Source of the DNA: Pseudeuparius sepicola
Lineage: Eukaryota; Arthropoda; Insecta; Coleoptera; Anthribidae
DNA length: 64,000 bases
Assembly: GCA_963920635.1 (NCBI GenBank)
Contig: OY987303.1
Coordinates: forward strand, 56,878,278-56,942,277
Reading direction: 5' to 3'
The first letter of the stretch is position 1. Each line of letters opens with the position of its first letter. Of this stretch, positions 22,001 to 34,200 are shown one piece after another. The position numbers and the translations under genes are program-made. The notes beneath the pieces were generated by a model. It did not search any database, was not told where the DNA came from, and was given only the letters and a program-made list of their open reading frames with translations.

Positions 22001-25000
22001 TTATGTGGCACATATTCTCACAATAATAAGGTATGAATCAGAAACTCATCCTGGGTTCTTCATGTGGAAAAACTGAGTTTTCAATTATTCGAAAAATATG
22101 CGTTTTGATATGATTTTATACAGGCTGCCATGTGTTTTATAATGAAGTTCAAATAGAAAATTCCTCGGAAAACCATAGGCATACCGTTAGGGTGGGTCCA
22201 AAGGGCTATTATTGCCACGTGATCTTGTGTTTTAATAATTAATTTTTCCACGTTTCTTAACAGGCTGCCAATGAGAAGTATGCAAGTTCTTATTATGAAA
22301 ATGCTGAAAAAAGGATGGCATACCTTTCGCGCATGTCCAAGTACTGTTTAAATTGAACGTTATTTAATAATTTAAACGAGATATTCCATGTAAAGTGTAC
22401 TTGGACATGCGCAAACGGTATGCCATCTTCAGCAGTTTCATTACAAGAACTTGCATACTTCTCATTGGCAGCCTGTTCAGAAACGTGGAAAAATTAATTA
22501 TTAAAATACAAGATCACGTGGCAATAATAGCCCTTCGGACCCACCCTAACGGTATGCCTATGGTTTTCCGAGGAATTTTCTATTTTGAACTTCATTATAA
22601 AACACATGGCAGCCTGTATAAAATCATATCAAAACGCAAATTTTTCGAATAATTGAAAACTCAGTTTTTCCACATGAAGAACCCAGGATGACTCTCTGAT
22701 TCATACCTTATTATTGTGAGAATATGTGCCACATAATGCCCTTTGCAAGGCATACTGAGTAAAATCACGTCCAAAAATCTGTCACTATCTCCCGGTCCAA
22801 CAGCATAAAACGCTTGGGCGGCGTTTGCTTTGTAAAACAAGACCTAGTCATAGGCGGCGCGCGGCCCTTAATAATATTATACAAATTTTCTTTAAATCCT
22901 TCGGTCGAGAAATGCTAGAGATGCAACGAACGTAGTAGAGGGGAATTTGTTGAGGTTTTGTTTCGAGGAAACGCAGTAACCCCTGAGGTAAAAATGGCGG
23001 AGAGATGCCTTTAGGCTTGTCCCAGATCACGGATAAATAATTACGAAAATGCGGTGGAATACACTGACCTACTTAGGTCAATTATCTCTCATGTAACTAA
23101 GTAGTGCGTATATTATTCATCAAGTTTTATAAACGTCACGGTAGTTAAGAGAGCTGTATATAGTTTATTTAAATGCTCTAAAAAAGAATAAGATAAACTT
23201 TGAAATAATTCAAACCAAAGCAAACCAATAATTTTGTTACACACAAAACAACACCACACAAAAATCTATACACAAAACCAAAATCCGTAAAATAAAGCGC
23301 AATCCTTATTTCCGTGCACGGCACTGGTTATACTGGCCTAACTGGCCCACGTCGACATCTGCTCCGTGGATCTCCGAAACGCCGACCAATCAGATCGCTA
23401 CGCTCGTTTTCTTATTGGCTGCCTCCTTGACTAGGTCGACGTCGACCGCATAAAAACCTTTTAAGTTTATACGGGTGATTTCTGCTGATAAGTCTGGTAT
23501 TTTTACCAGTAGCAGAACGTGGTAAATGCTACGAAATGGATCGCACCCCGCACCCCGTATATCACTGTGTTCCAAATTTCCAAATGAGTTCATTAATTTA
23601 TACTATACCTACTAGGAGTTAGAGCGTGATTTTTTTGGTTGGAATTCAGAGTTTTTCGAATAATAAGTTTAAAAAATGTGTTTCTGATGCTTACATAGGA
23701 TCCATTTGTAAATTTTGGTTCACCATCAATATAATCTGTTTCATGGCTTAGTGCTGTGCCTTTGACGAATAACATGTCTTTTAGCAAAAACATACACCCT
23801 CTAATAAGAAACGATGTGAAAAAATGGATATGTAGTCTGTTTCTTTCGCAGTGGAGGCTCCTAAAAAAGTTCTAATATAATTTTATATAAAACTTGTTTT
23901 AAAATGCACTACTTGATACTTATAAAAACGACCAAGGCAAAAACTAGGGATGCAATGGATAGGGCGTATCCAACGTACGCAGTATTCTTTATAAACGGCA
24001 ACCATTCTTTGTAGACATTGCTGAATTTCTCTATTTCAACCGTATCTACGTAAAATTTGATGCATTCCGTCAAATCACTCCATGGCTCCGTTTCGTTTTG
24101 TTTGACGAACCACGTTCCATTTTCTGTGCATAATTTCTTTGCTATGCCATTCTAAAATAATAATTTTTTTTCTTGCCAAAGGATATACGAGTACGGTGTG
24201 GATAGAAATTGTGGAATATTGCTTATATTTCTTAAAATATTCCTCATATCAAAAACATGTTTTAATAAAAGTGTTGGGGAAAATTATTTCCCGTTTAGTG
24301 ATATCAAGCAATCTTTCGTAGCACAAACAAATTTGGTTGCCATGGTAGCCGATTTAATTTTTTTAAATGGCACCATTGGAACTTTCTGAATACGATACAA
24401 TACAATTTTAATGGGGTTGCATAAGAAAAAAAAAAACAAAAAAAAAGTTTTCTTATATTATGCTATTGACAATAATGTTTATCAAAATAATTATAAACAT
24501 CAAGTTAGCCATGCCAAAATCAGAACAATGCGAAACTGTCACTAGCTGTATAACTGTGTACATTGTTACACTAAACGTACTTTTTTTCTCAATTTTCTGT
24601 GTACTTAAGTACCTAATTACTTAGTATGTTAACCTGTATTCTTTCCGTTTCACTTAATTCAAGCGCCATTATAACTTACTAAGTACTTAAGTACACAGAA
24701 AATCAGGCTGATACTATTATACTTCATATTCAATTTCAAATTTGCTTGAAAAAGCGTATTTTTTACATAACTTTTAAACAACGCCCTGTGGGTGGCTTTA
24801 TATTCGAATTCCTTCGAAAATTCTAGGCAATTTTAGTTTTGATTTATCTTAAAAATTGCCGAGATCATCCAATCTTATTTATGCGACACACTTATAGTTC
24901 TTGATGCTCGAATAATTAAGATTGATCTTCCTTACAGGTAAGTCGAACAATCTTACAAATATACAACGTGAATTTTTTTGATGATCAGTATGGGGATCTC

Positions 25001-27499
25001 GGAAACTAGCGGAGATAAAAGGAAGGTTAGATGGGGAAAGAATTTCACTTTTGTGTGTCCAATTTAACGTGCCTTATGGATTTTTGAAAAAAGTCATGGC
25101 TTACTAGATATTTTGAAAAAAAAAAACCGAAATTTTTGCGATTTATTCTAATCGGTCTAGCTTCGTTGTTTCTGATTTTAGATAAAAAGTGTAAATAGGA
25201 CCAACGTTGCAGGGAATTGTGTCCCCAATGCGATTATCATGTCCTAATTTCCGAGACAGCTGTCATTTTAGAGATATGACACAAACTTGTGTTTTCTTAA
25301 ATGGAAACCATAGTTATTTCCGTTATTTTTCTGAATAACCACATTATATCGTTGGAAAGCTTTAAATATAATAATATTTATAATAGTTTTTTTGAGGTCA
25401 TGACCAACTAGGTTTACATTAAAAAAAAACACAAGTTTGTGTCATCTCTCGAAAATTAAAACTGTCACGAAAAGTAGGATATAATAACCGCATGGGGGAC
25501 ACAAATCCCTCCATTTGCACTTTTTATCTAAAATCAGAAACAACGAAGCTAGATGGATTAGAATAAAACGCCAAAATTTCGTTTTTCAAAATATCTAGTA
25601 AGCCATTTCCTTCTATCTCCGCTAGTTTTCGAGATCCCCATACTGATCGTAAAAAAAAACTCACCCTGTATGTGTAATATTAATATAATACGATCTATTC
25701 CTAGAACGTTTCACCCTATCAATCAAATTCAAACGTTATGAATCGAATTTTTCGCGTAAACAAGACACTTGATTCCAATTTAGCAAAGTATGTGGGCCCC
25801 AGTGTGGATACTCATGCAACTTTACGTCTGTTTTTCCTTTGATTTGTGAGCAGAAAGGTATGAGGAAAATAACAAAATGAGAATATACAGCTAAACAATA
25901 TCGTTGGCCTATCTTTTCTTTATTAAAACGAACCGTGTTTTGTGTCCTTTTGATATACAATGTGTCCCGGATAAGAATGAATGGGGATCTTGCAAACGGT
26001 GAGAGATAGACCAACGGTTAAATGGGGAAAAAGTCGCGCACTTTTGAGGTAAATAAAATGGTACAAACAGATTTCTAATATCTTTTTACGTTTTTGATTT
26101 ATTTTGAAAAAAGTGAAATTTTGCGTTTTCGATTTTATTTTTTTCTGAAGTTGTTATCACAGCTAGGAAAAAAAGAAAAAGACTTTCTTATTTCACTTTT
26201 TAACGAGCTTTAAGATGGCGTTTTTAAATTTGTCCTACAACGTTTCGTTTTTGAGAAACCATCTTCAATTTAATTTTTTTAAATACGGAACTGGATTTTT
26301 TTTTTCAGATTTTGAAAGCACTTTTCATTGAAAATACCATGATGTATGACACGGAATATTTTTAAAATGTTTTGAGACAATTATACTGAAAATTCGTTTT
26401 TTTCCATTAATTTTTTTCTAATGCGGTCCTGTATTTAGTAATAAGAAGTATTATCGTATATCGTATGTGACTGACGTCCTTTTTTGGTTCTCCGATTGAA
26501 AGATAAATTGTTGACAATACTGATTAATATTTAGACTTCTTATTATTAAATACAGGGCCACAATAGAAAAAAATTAATGGAAAAAATGAATGTTTAGTAT
26601 AATTGTCTCAAAACATTTTAAAAATATTTCGTGTCATACATTATGGTATTTGCAATGAAAGCTGCTTTCAAAATCTGCAAAAAAATCGAGGTCCGTATTT
26701 AAAAAAATGAAGTTGAAGATGGTTTCTCAAAAACGAAATGTTGTAGAACAAATATAAAAACGCCATCTTAAAGCCGGTGTGTCTCTTTTTTTCCCATCTG
26801 TGATAACAACTTAAAATCGACTTAAAATCGAAGTCGCAAAATTTTTCTTTTTTCAAAATAACTCAAACGAAAAATATATTAGAAATCTGATTGTACCATT
26901 TTATTGACCTTAAAATTGCGCAACTTGTTCCCCATTTAACCGTTGGTTCTATCTCTCACCGTTTGCAAGATCCCCATGCTTCATTCCTATCCGAGACACA
27001 TTGTATACTGGGAAAATTATCCTATATAATAAGAATCTTTGGTAAAAATGGTCTTCCAGAACTTTTCTGGTAAAACAGAAATAATTAATAAAAATAAATA
27101 TTTCAACTGGTTAATATAGCCAGTCCAACAGAAGACAAAATAATTTGTCGACTTCACCTTTACATTTTGAATTTCCCGCCGATATGCACGCGCGCAAGTC
27201 GGGTGCGGTAACGATCGAACATCGCGCCAATGACAGCGCGCGTCGTGACACATCTCTCCCGATTGGTGCATTTGAACTAACGAGTAGATTTCACGTACCT
27301 TTCCGACGCTCCTCAACAACTTTCCGTCGCACCGCTGCGTCGCTACCACCCCGGCCAAAGTCCTCCCCCAGCAGAACAATCCGTCGAAGATCTTATCACA
27401 GTATTTCGGGTTCCCGTCGAACCCTTGACTAGTACCGTTCGCCGCCAGGCATTCGCTCCTCAGCACCTCGATCACTTGATTCTCGTGCGAGAAATGCAT
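16055..27499 (-). CDS. Class B GPCR, parathyroid hormone receptor-like (453 aa, 7 exons)
   Basis: A secretin-family receptor for an unknown peptide hormone at the plasma membrane, probably Gs-coupled as in the family. Exons in coding order: 27299-27499, 23913-24151, 23695-23860, 20600-20756, 18826-18956, 18528-18767, 16055-16282; the sum is 1362 nt. Exons 1-2 give the hormone-binding ectodomain with six cysteines (SEC, KYC, LFCW, QRC, KLC, TEC) and PWSDLTEC before TM1. Exon 3 holds TM2 (RNRLHIHFFTSFLIRG ... LLKD), exon 4 TM3 (ANFTFMLMEGMYLHNLMF) ending ILGWG. Exon 5 has TM4 and the conserved DDTGCW of loop 2. Exon 6 has TM5-6 (NFILFLVIVRVL, KLVKSTLILILLFGIPYV), and exon 7 TM7 and GIFAALVYCILNGEVQSE. 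The motifs fit vertebrate PTH receptors better than calcitonin or PDF types. The start at 27499 is the M nearest the ectodomain; the frame stays open to 27715 and no clear signal peptide is seen, so an upstream exon may be missing. Confidence 0.9.
17079..17411. repeat. Perfect 151-bp inverted repeat with a 31-bp spacer
   Basis: The left arm 17079-17229 and right arm 17261-17411 are exact reverse complements over every block I compared, and of equal length. They sit in the last intron of the GPCR gene, so the transcript could fold into a long hairpin. Probably a very young foldback element. It abuts sequence at 16920-17080 that matches the element at 42443-42830. Confidence 0.9.
17530..17966. 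repeat. 122-bp tandem repeat (three copies) plus (ACAT)n tail
   Basis: ggatttagaatgacgtcaca occurs at about 17559, 17681 and 17803, 122 bp apart, followed by agctcgatcggttgaa and a (ACAT) run at 17932-17961. The layout, subterminal repeats followed by a tetranucleotide run, also appears on the other strand near 28588-28810, suggesting the same transposon type. Class not determined. Confidence 0.75.
19476..20461. mobile_element. Inverted-repeat transposon in a GPCR intron
   Basis: catagcag and agcatataaaacaacaagca at the left (19476-19530) are mirrored by tgcttgttgttttatatgct and ctgctatg at the right, ending 20461. The left end carries a 15-base insertion relative to the right. The ORF at 19883-20110 has no recognised domain. 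Confidence 0.65.
21514..21617. repeat. Perfect 45-bp hairpin with a 14-bp loop
   Basis: Arms 21514-21558 and 21573-21617 are exact reverse complements (aaaagaaatatatcaacaca ... agagttcg). It lies in the GPCR intron between the TM2 and TM3 exons and would form a very stable RNA stem. Confidence 0.85.
21940..22797. mobile_element. Foldback transposon, copy 2
   Basis: The same family as 13976-14806, from gaccgggagatagtgacaga to ctatctcccggtc, with long complementary arms. Arms differ by scattered substitutions and short indels from copy 1. Confidence 0.85.
22898..23445. mobile_element. Repeat with an inverted copy at 59151-59696
   Basis: About 548 bp matched in reverse complement near the far end of the window (tccttcggtcgagaaatgct here, agcatttctcgaccgaagga there; gactaggtcgac here, gtcgacctagtc there). 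It includes a GC-richer block with ccgtgcacggcac. It could be part of an LTR element or a DNA transposon; the class is not resolved. Confidence 0.75.
24960..25672. mobile_element. Foldback transposon in GPCR intron 1
   Basis: The left part (gatcagtatggggatctcgg, 24980s) is mirrored at the right (gagatccccatactgatcgt, ending about 25660). Inner segments also pair (gattttagataaaaagtgta near 25170 with cactttttatctaaaatcag near 25520). No ORF of note. Confidence 0.75.
25953..27007. mobile_element. 1.05-kb foldback transposon in GPCR intron 1
   Basis: tatacaatgtgtcccggata at 25953 is mirrored by a right end finishing cacattgtata at 27007. The interior pairs throughout (cccatttaaccgttgg and ccaacggttaaatggg). 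The ORFs at 25736-26014 and 26668-26856 are translations of these repeats. Confidence 0.8.
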
Positions 27500-27720
27500 C
27501 TTTTGTTTTCCGGTGTGTAGTGAGTCGGGTCTGCCTTGGACGGCGACGGGCGGTGTTGTGTCTCGCGGGCCAGCGCCAGCCTTGCTGGGATGTAATGCGA
27601 TACCGCGCGGGGCGGGCGTTCCAGCGGATTTAATAATAATAAAAAAGCGAGGGGCATGGGTGGACGAGGGACGTTTCTTATCGACGCGTTTATTAATAAT
27701 CCGAACGCGGGACAAGAGTT
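27140..27720 (-). promoter_or_regulatory. GC-rich island at the GPCR 5' end
   Basis: In contrast to the AT-rich surroundings, this block is GC- and CpG-rich (cgcgcgtcgtgaca, gcgcggggcgggcg). It includes GPCR exon 1 (27299-27499) and its upstream leader, so the receptor promoter or leader exon probably lies in 27500-27720. No TATA box or initiator could be assigned. Confidence 0.45.
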
Positions 27721-28164
27721 TATTTATAAGTTTGGAGGTTAATTGGGTGGAGAGTAAAACAACAATTGGGCGAGATGATTTGTATTATTGCTTTTTCGGG
27801 CGTGATAATATACTGGGGGTTCGAATAGAAACGGCACTACCTGTTCCACATTCTTAGCGGAATAAGTGCAAAGTGGAAACGCGAATGTACACAGAAAATG
27901 TAGCCTATTTATGCTACGATAATTATTTTCTACAGAAAGTAATGTTTGATTTTTTAACATTATATATGCTGTTAAAGTCTTCTCTATTGGAACAAAATAA
28001 ATTGAAGGCACTGTATAGTTTTGTTTGCCATACATTTCGAGATTACGTTTACATAACATACACATCAAAGACAATAACATCGTGATTTAGTGAAGGACTT
28101 TCACTGTATTAAAAAAGCCTTTTAAGGCATATTAAAAAGCACATGTCAACTAATTGTGTCAATA

Positions 28165-28170
28165 TTTATT
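28165..28170 (-). terminator. Poly(A) signal of the dynein-2 heavy chain gene
   Basis: AATAAA on the minus strand about 60 bases beyond the stop codon at 28229-28231. The remaining 660 bp to the GPCR start codon shows no gene. Confidence 0.6.
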
Positions 28171-28228
28171 TTTTTCTTTAATAATACCTACTACAAGTAC
28201 CTACAATACCTATAGGGATATCATATAC

Positions 28229-31200
28229 TTATTCTAAGTAAAAAGCAAATCCGCTTTTAATCCATTTTTCCTTATCTTTATTTTGACACGGAACAGATAG
28301 TGCCAGTATTTTTTCTTCTCGTTTTTGATTTTTATAAAGGGGAACTTTCAAAATATTCTCTTCATCTTGCAAATTCACCTAAAATAGTTTTAAGAGTGTT
28401 TAAAATGAAAAATATACTACAGCTACAGGACGTTCCAACAACAAAAACTGCATTTGCTCTAGGAAAGTTGCACGTAATAGAATTTTCAGTGAGTTGCTAA
28501 TAAATGGAAAATATGGCTCAAAATATTGCTACAGATAATATCATTAATTTTTAGAAGTTTTTATTTAACTTGTCCTATTGGTGTCTATGTATGTATGTAT
28601 GTATGTATGTATGTATTTATGTATGTATGTATGTATGTATGTATGTATGTATGTATGTATGTATGTATGTATGTATGTATGTATGTATGTATGTATTTGT
28701 ATTTGTATGTATGCATGTATGTATGGGTGTATGTATGTGTGTCTGTAAGTATGTGTGGGTCTAGAATTAGAACCACTTCTTGGTATCCGATTGAGCTGAA
28801 ATGGTTCATACACCTTTAGTTCCGGTGACAATACAATATGCAATACTCAATATTGTAATACTTTCAAAAAGGCCGTCGCCACAAGATGGCGGATGATGTA
28901 TTTTTTGGGTATGATTTTGGGTATTTGCTTATCAACCAATCACACAAATAAAATTAATTGGTACCTTACCTACTTTTATGAACATTTCGCGCGACAAGCT
29001 TTTGATTTACAAAAACTTTGGCACTGAATTTTCTTAACGAAAACTTAGACTTATTTTATTTTATTCATTTTAAAGTACATGGCTTAAAAAATCTCGTTTT
29101 TAAAAAGGTTTTTGTTATCTTTTAATTTTTTTTATGGCTTAAATAAAAGCTTGTTTTTAAAAAGGTTTTTTTTACTTTTTATTAATTGCCTTTGGGAATC
29201 AACAAATTTGAAATAAAAATGGATAGTACCCGAAAACCTGATTCACACAATACCATAAGTTATGATATGCGCTTTTTGACGTCATATTCGAAAATGGCGG
29301 AAAAATTCCGAATTGATTCAAAAATAATTTTCGACTGAAATAAACATAATAATTGCATATTACAGGACTCAGTGATATTAGCAGCACAAATTATTAAGAG
29401 TAGGTATAAAGTATTTCAAAATCATGCAACTTTCCTATTGGTGCAACAAAGTTAGCATAACATATCCTGTATAGGATCTACCATTTCTGAGAAGTTTAAA
29501 TAACAATTTGGTACTACGTTCAAATTTTCCGAATCTTCTCTGCAAGGTTTAAGTGTGGAATTTTCGAAAATACCACCCTCGATCAAAATATCTTTTAAAA
29601 CAATGGCATCGTTGCCAGTGGATGCCCAATTGGTTTGTATACCCAATTCTTCCATTGGTATATTCATAGATCTAGAAATATATTGAAATTTATAATTTTG
29701 TATTTTCAATTTTGGCAATTGTAGTTACCTTGAATATTCTTGCTTGAGCGACGCTATGAAACCTTCTGGACGTAAGAATATAGACATATTTATATTTGAA
29801 AAATTAGAATTGTTCCGACATTGGTCTAAACTCGTAGTTTTTTCGATTATAGTTTTTAAATATCTGTCTGCTTCGTTAGGGCCTTTCCAAATGTTCCACC
29901 ATACGTTCGGCGTCTAAAATGTAAAGAAAATATTGCAAAAAATAATTTTATGCAATGTTTGTCATTTGGGTACCTCAAATTTGAGTAAGGAATGAAGCAC
30001 ATCTAAATCGGCATTTTCAGCTTGAACAGCCCCTTTTAAAATTTTATTTAAAATTGCAAAACTTCGGTGTATGACCTGAATCAAAATCAAAGCATTTTTG
30101 TACTCTTCTTCCACGAAATTTGATACTGGGGATATTTTTTCTGAAAATTCTGGAACAGCCAACCTTATAAAATCTTTCCCTTGATTCAATCTTTTCCACA
30201 AATTCAAAAATGTTGACACGTTCTTGTGGTAGGTTTCTCGATCTAAGCTTGACATTTTTAGCTGTTTTGCTGAATTGGAATCTAAAAAAACTTTTATTTT
30301 TCACGAACCTATACAGGGTGATTCAGTTTTGACCATAAAAAATTTCTATTATAAATAAAACAGAATCACCCTGTATTTTAATTTTATTTTTACTTTTAAG
30401 CTGTCCAATTATTTTTGCTGACATTTGTTTTTCCCAGGATCTATCGATATTGTCCGGAAGCCCGAAAAACGCAGGTCTGTCTTTACTGGGTAAAGTTTTC
30501 AAAGAATTAAGGTAATCCTTGTACAAAGAGGAACTTGGCAGAGTTAATTCTAATCCGAACGGTTTCCATCTGTGACTCAAAACTTGATCGACGAAATATT
30601 CTTTGGAATATGATTCTAAAATTATCATATCGTCGCTATTTTCAATTCTTCCACCATAGAGGTTAGAACATAATTTGGAAATGTATTTCCATGGTACTTG
30701 GGGCCCTTGGTCTTGCCAGATGTCTTCCAGCAATTTTATTAAAGTTGAAAAATCGGCGTAACTAAACTCGTAGTATTTCGACCATCCTATGGAATTAAAG
30801 TTAAATTTGTAAACGTTACAAATTTCTTTTGGAAAATAACAATATCTCTTGATTTTACCTTGTGGGATGTATTTTCGACGTTCTTCAAGCAATGCATGTA
30901 TACAGGAAGCAACAAAAAATATTCTGGACGTCGTTGAAGAAAACTTTTCAAAGCTCTTCTCCCCAAAAGCTTGATACGTCTCCATGATGTTGTTCTTAAG
31001 GCCCTGGGGTGCTTCATAAACAATTTTATGCGAATTATTCGCGAGAACAAAACTAAAACTGTCTGTTGGTTCCGAAATCAACCACAATCTAAAGTTTTCA
31101 TTTGTTCCCACATTTTTTCTCAAATTTTCGCAAAGCTCCGGTAGCCAATATGTCACCAAATGCAGATTTTTCAAAATGAGCCAATCCCCACTCTCAGAAC

Positions 31201-34200
31201 ACTTTTTCAAACTGTCCAATGCGGTTTTTCTTTGGCCTTCCCCCATCGCTACTTCCACAAAGCTTTTTCCCAACGTATTTCCCAACTTTCTTACTTCCGC
31301 AGACGGATCTGTGCCCGATATAGTCAAAATCAATATTGGTTCACTATTTTCAGATTGTTTGAAAACTTGGGACAAGCCCAAAAATTGAGGATCCACATTT
31401 TTTAGACCCGTTATTTGAAGGACACTCTGTGTTATCATTGTGAGCAGTCTGTCTGGTCTGAGCGCTTGAATAATTAAAACTTTTTGAAAATTTGATATTT
31501 TGCTGCAATGACCAGGAAAAGAATTCTCACAATTGTTAGAAGTCATAAAATTTTTCCAACTAGCATAATCATCAAGTTGCAACTTTTTATAAAAATCCGG
31601 CAAACAATTTTGAATATTCTGTACAAATCCTGAACAAACGTTAGGTATCCATGCTGCAGTATTATCATTATCCTTGACATTAAGAACATTTCCCAAAAAT
31701 AAACTCCATTCGTTTTTAGGTACCTCTTCAGGAAAAAGTTCGTGGGAAAAATGTAGCAAAAATTTAAGTCTGTCTTCTTTAAACACCCCTGTACTCATAT
31801 GCGAATACACTACAGACAACAAATATTTCTTCTGAGATTCTATGTTATTGTCAATATTTGGAAATGTTTGTAGCGCCCTCAGAAAAAGTTTGCTAATAGA
31901 TTTGATCGAAATAACATATAACACGTTATTTTTTGAAAAACCATTGCATGCGAAGTATAGCTGACTTCCAAAATTTGATATTTCTCTAAAAGTATCATAC
32001 TCCTTTTGTAATTTTTCTTCAATTTCATTGGATTCAATGAGTGCTTGTTCTATAGCCATCGAACTTGCTTTGGTCTCATTTAAAGATGCCAAGAGTTTGT
32101 GGTTTTGCAAGATATCACCAGTAGAACTTCCCAGGTCTTCAAGCAATCTATTTTGGAGCAAAAACTGTTTCTCCTGAAGTTCTTCCTTCTCTCTTAATAA
32201 TTTCTTTCTCCTTTCTTCAAGTTCTGGACTCTCTTGGTTTACGGCTGATAGCAACAGTTGTTCTGTAAGTCCTTCGTGGGTGACTATAAAATTTAAGATC
32301 GTTATCAAGGGGCACAAGTCTGAAGGTAGCTTGAATTGTTCGTTTCTAGTTGTGAGAATCATGGTGAAGTCTTGGTGGTAGTCTATTATTTTTTCGTCTA
32401 TTTTTATTAGACGCCTTTCACCTAAAGAAACGCAAAAATATACCATTTATTTTTGCAACAAAATATAATAATTACCTTGCTCAATGAATTCTTTGCGTAG
32501 AATGGGCAGTAAGGATTGAGAAATATTTTCAACTTCTTCGATAATGAAGACTTTGCCAAATCTAAAAAAAAAATAGTTGTGAGTAGACTTTTCGTCAACG
32601 TTTCGTTGATGCCATTTTTCAAGAGGTTTCATGACGTTTCACGGGGTTCCATGACGTTTCATGGTGTTTCTTCAAGGCCTACGATAAAGACAGGCCATGG
32701 CGCACAAAAATCACGTGACCATCTTAGTCCGACGTTACATGTCATTTGTCACATAACTGAAAGCGGCAGATTGGGTATTGAGAAGTTTTAAATGTTTAAT
32801 GTGTTTTTAAACGTCTTATATTATATTTTAGAAACAAGTTTGTGTCTAGTGCGCGTGTGTCCTGGCGGAGGGGAACCGCCCAGGTGTTATTATGGCCTCT
32901 GGGTGGGAGCCGTGCCATCCGGGAGTATTGATGCCGCTCGCGTCGACGCGTGAGCGCTGCAAGGGGAATTCTCCCCCCGGAATGGACTAATGGACAGTGG
33001 AGCTTGAGACACAGACGGGTGAACTGCTTACGGGAGATCCGCGAGTTCAGACGGTCCGGGTGGCTGGAAGCCGTTCCCGTTGACCACGTTCGGGTTTCGC
33101 ACCTTGTGCGAAATAAATCAGTGTTGTAACGTACTCGAGGATTCTCGTTGTCGACCCACGCCCTAATACGGTTCGTATTCGACCTTTCACGCTGACCGTC
33201 AACTGGGACCTCGTCAATATTTACAGTATACTGAGGTGAGTTTTCATTTTTATTTCGTAAAAAATAACCTAAATACCAAATATTGGGTCTGTTTATATTA
33301 TATTTATACATCTTACAAAAGCCAGGAAGAAAATGTCACTATAACAACATTTGCTTTGCCTCGGGATGAAAATTTGTGCCAAAAATGGATTCGTCAAATT
33401 CCAACTGAGATTTAATTTCTAAAAAACCCTTAAGTATGTGTGGCTAACACATTTTCAAGAAAGTGAAACAATTAAAGTGGACAAATGTGTTGTGGGAGGA
33501 AAATACCTATAGAAAATATCACCTAACCTAAAGAAAGGTGCTGAAGGAAGGTTCCAACAATTTTTGAGAATGTGCTAAAATATTTGAGTGCAGTGCCGTT
33601 TAACTCTCAGCCCAAAACAGCTGAGGCAGGTTGAAAATTTTGAAAAAACAATTAGAGGAAGCCTGGATACAAAAAAACAATAATATAATAGATGAAAGAA
33701 AACTCGCCAAATTGTTACGAAATTTGTTTTTTCTAATTATCTCCAAAAATGCCTTTTATTGTATAGGACTAAGTTGGTCACGTGACTACGCGTTAGCGCC
33801 ATGGCCTGTCTTTATCGCTGGCCTCTGGGTTTCATGAAAATACGTCAACGAAACGTCGAAGAAACTTAATCACTGCCTATCTGTTGATGCAGCTATTAAA
33901 AATTAAATAATTCTTTTACCTAATTGCCAGTTCGAGTGTGGTATTAAACTTCGCCGAATTTTGAGTAACACTCTCCAATGGTCGGTGCTTCAAATGTATT
34001 TTAATCCAATCGATAATTTTCGAGGTAGGATCAATAACTAAAGGAACCAAATCAACTTGGTTTAAAATAATAGAGTTCTGAATAGACAATTTGTCGCTTG
34101 TCAATCCTTCGAGTTGCCATTGCATTCGTTCTCTTTCGGTGGAGAAAAACGTTTCAAAGTTAAAGTTGTAGTCAACGGCTATTGATTTTTGCCAGTTATT

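Noticed and set aside
27145..27857. Plus-strand ORFs in the GC-rich island
   Set aside because: They run antisense to GPCR exon 1 and its leader; GC-rich DNA has few stops by chance, and no domain is seen.
28526..28843. Four overlapping ORFs over a repeat region
   Set aside because: They are translations of the (ATGT)n microsatellite on both strands, with no non-repeat content.
29452..29481. Dynein-2 ending at the stop at 29452
   Set aside because: A donor site precedes it, and a later exon at 28229-28378 restores the conserved C-terminus in the right phase.
32796..33311. A 171-codon minus-strand gene
   Set aside because: Arginine-rich frame over a GC-rich insert in a transposon, with no domain; probably a composition effect.
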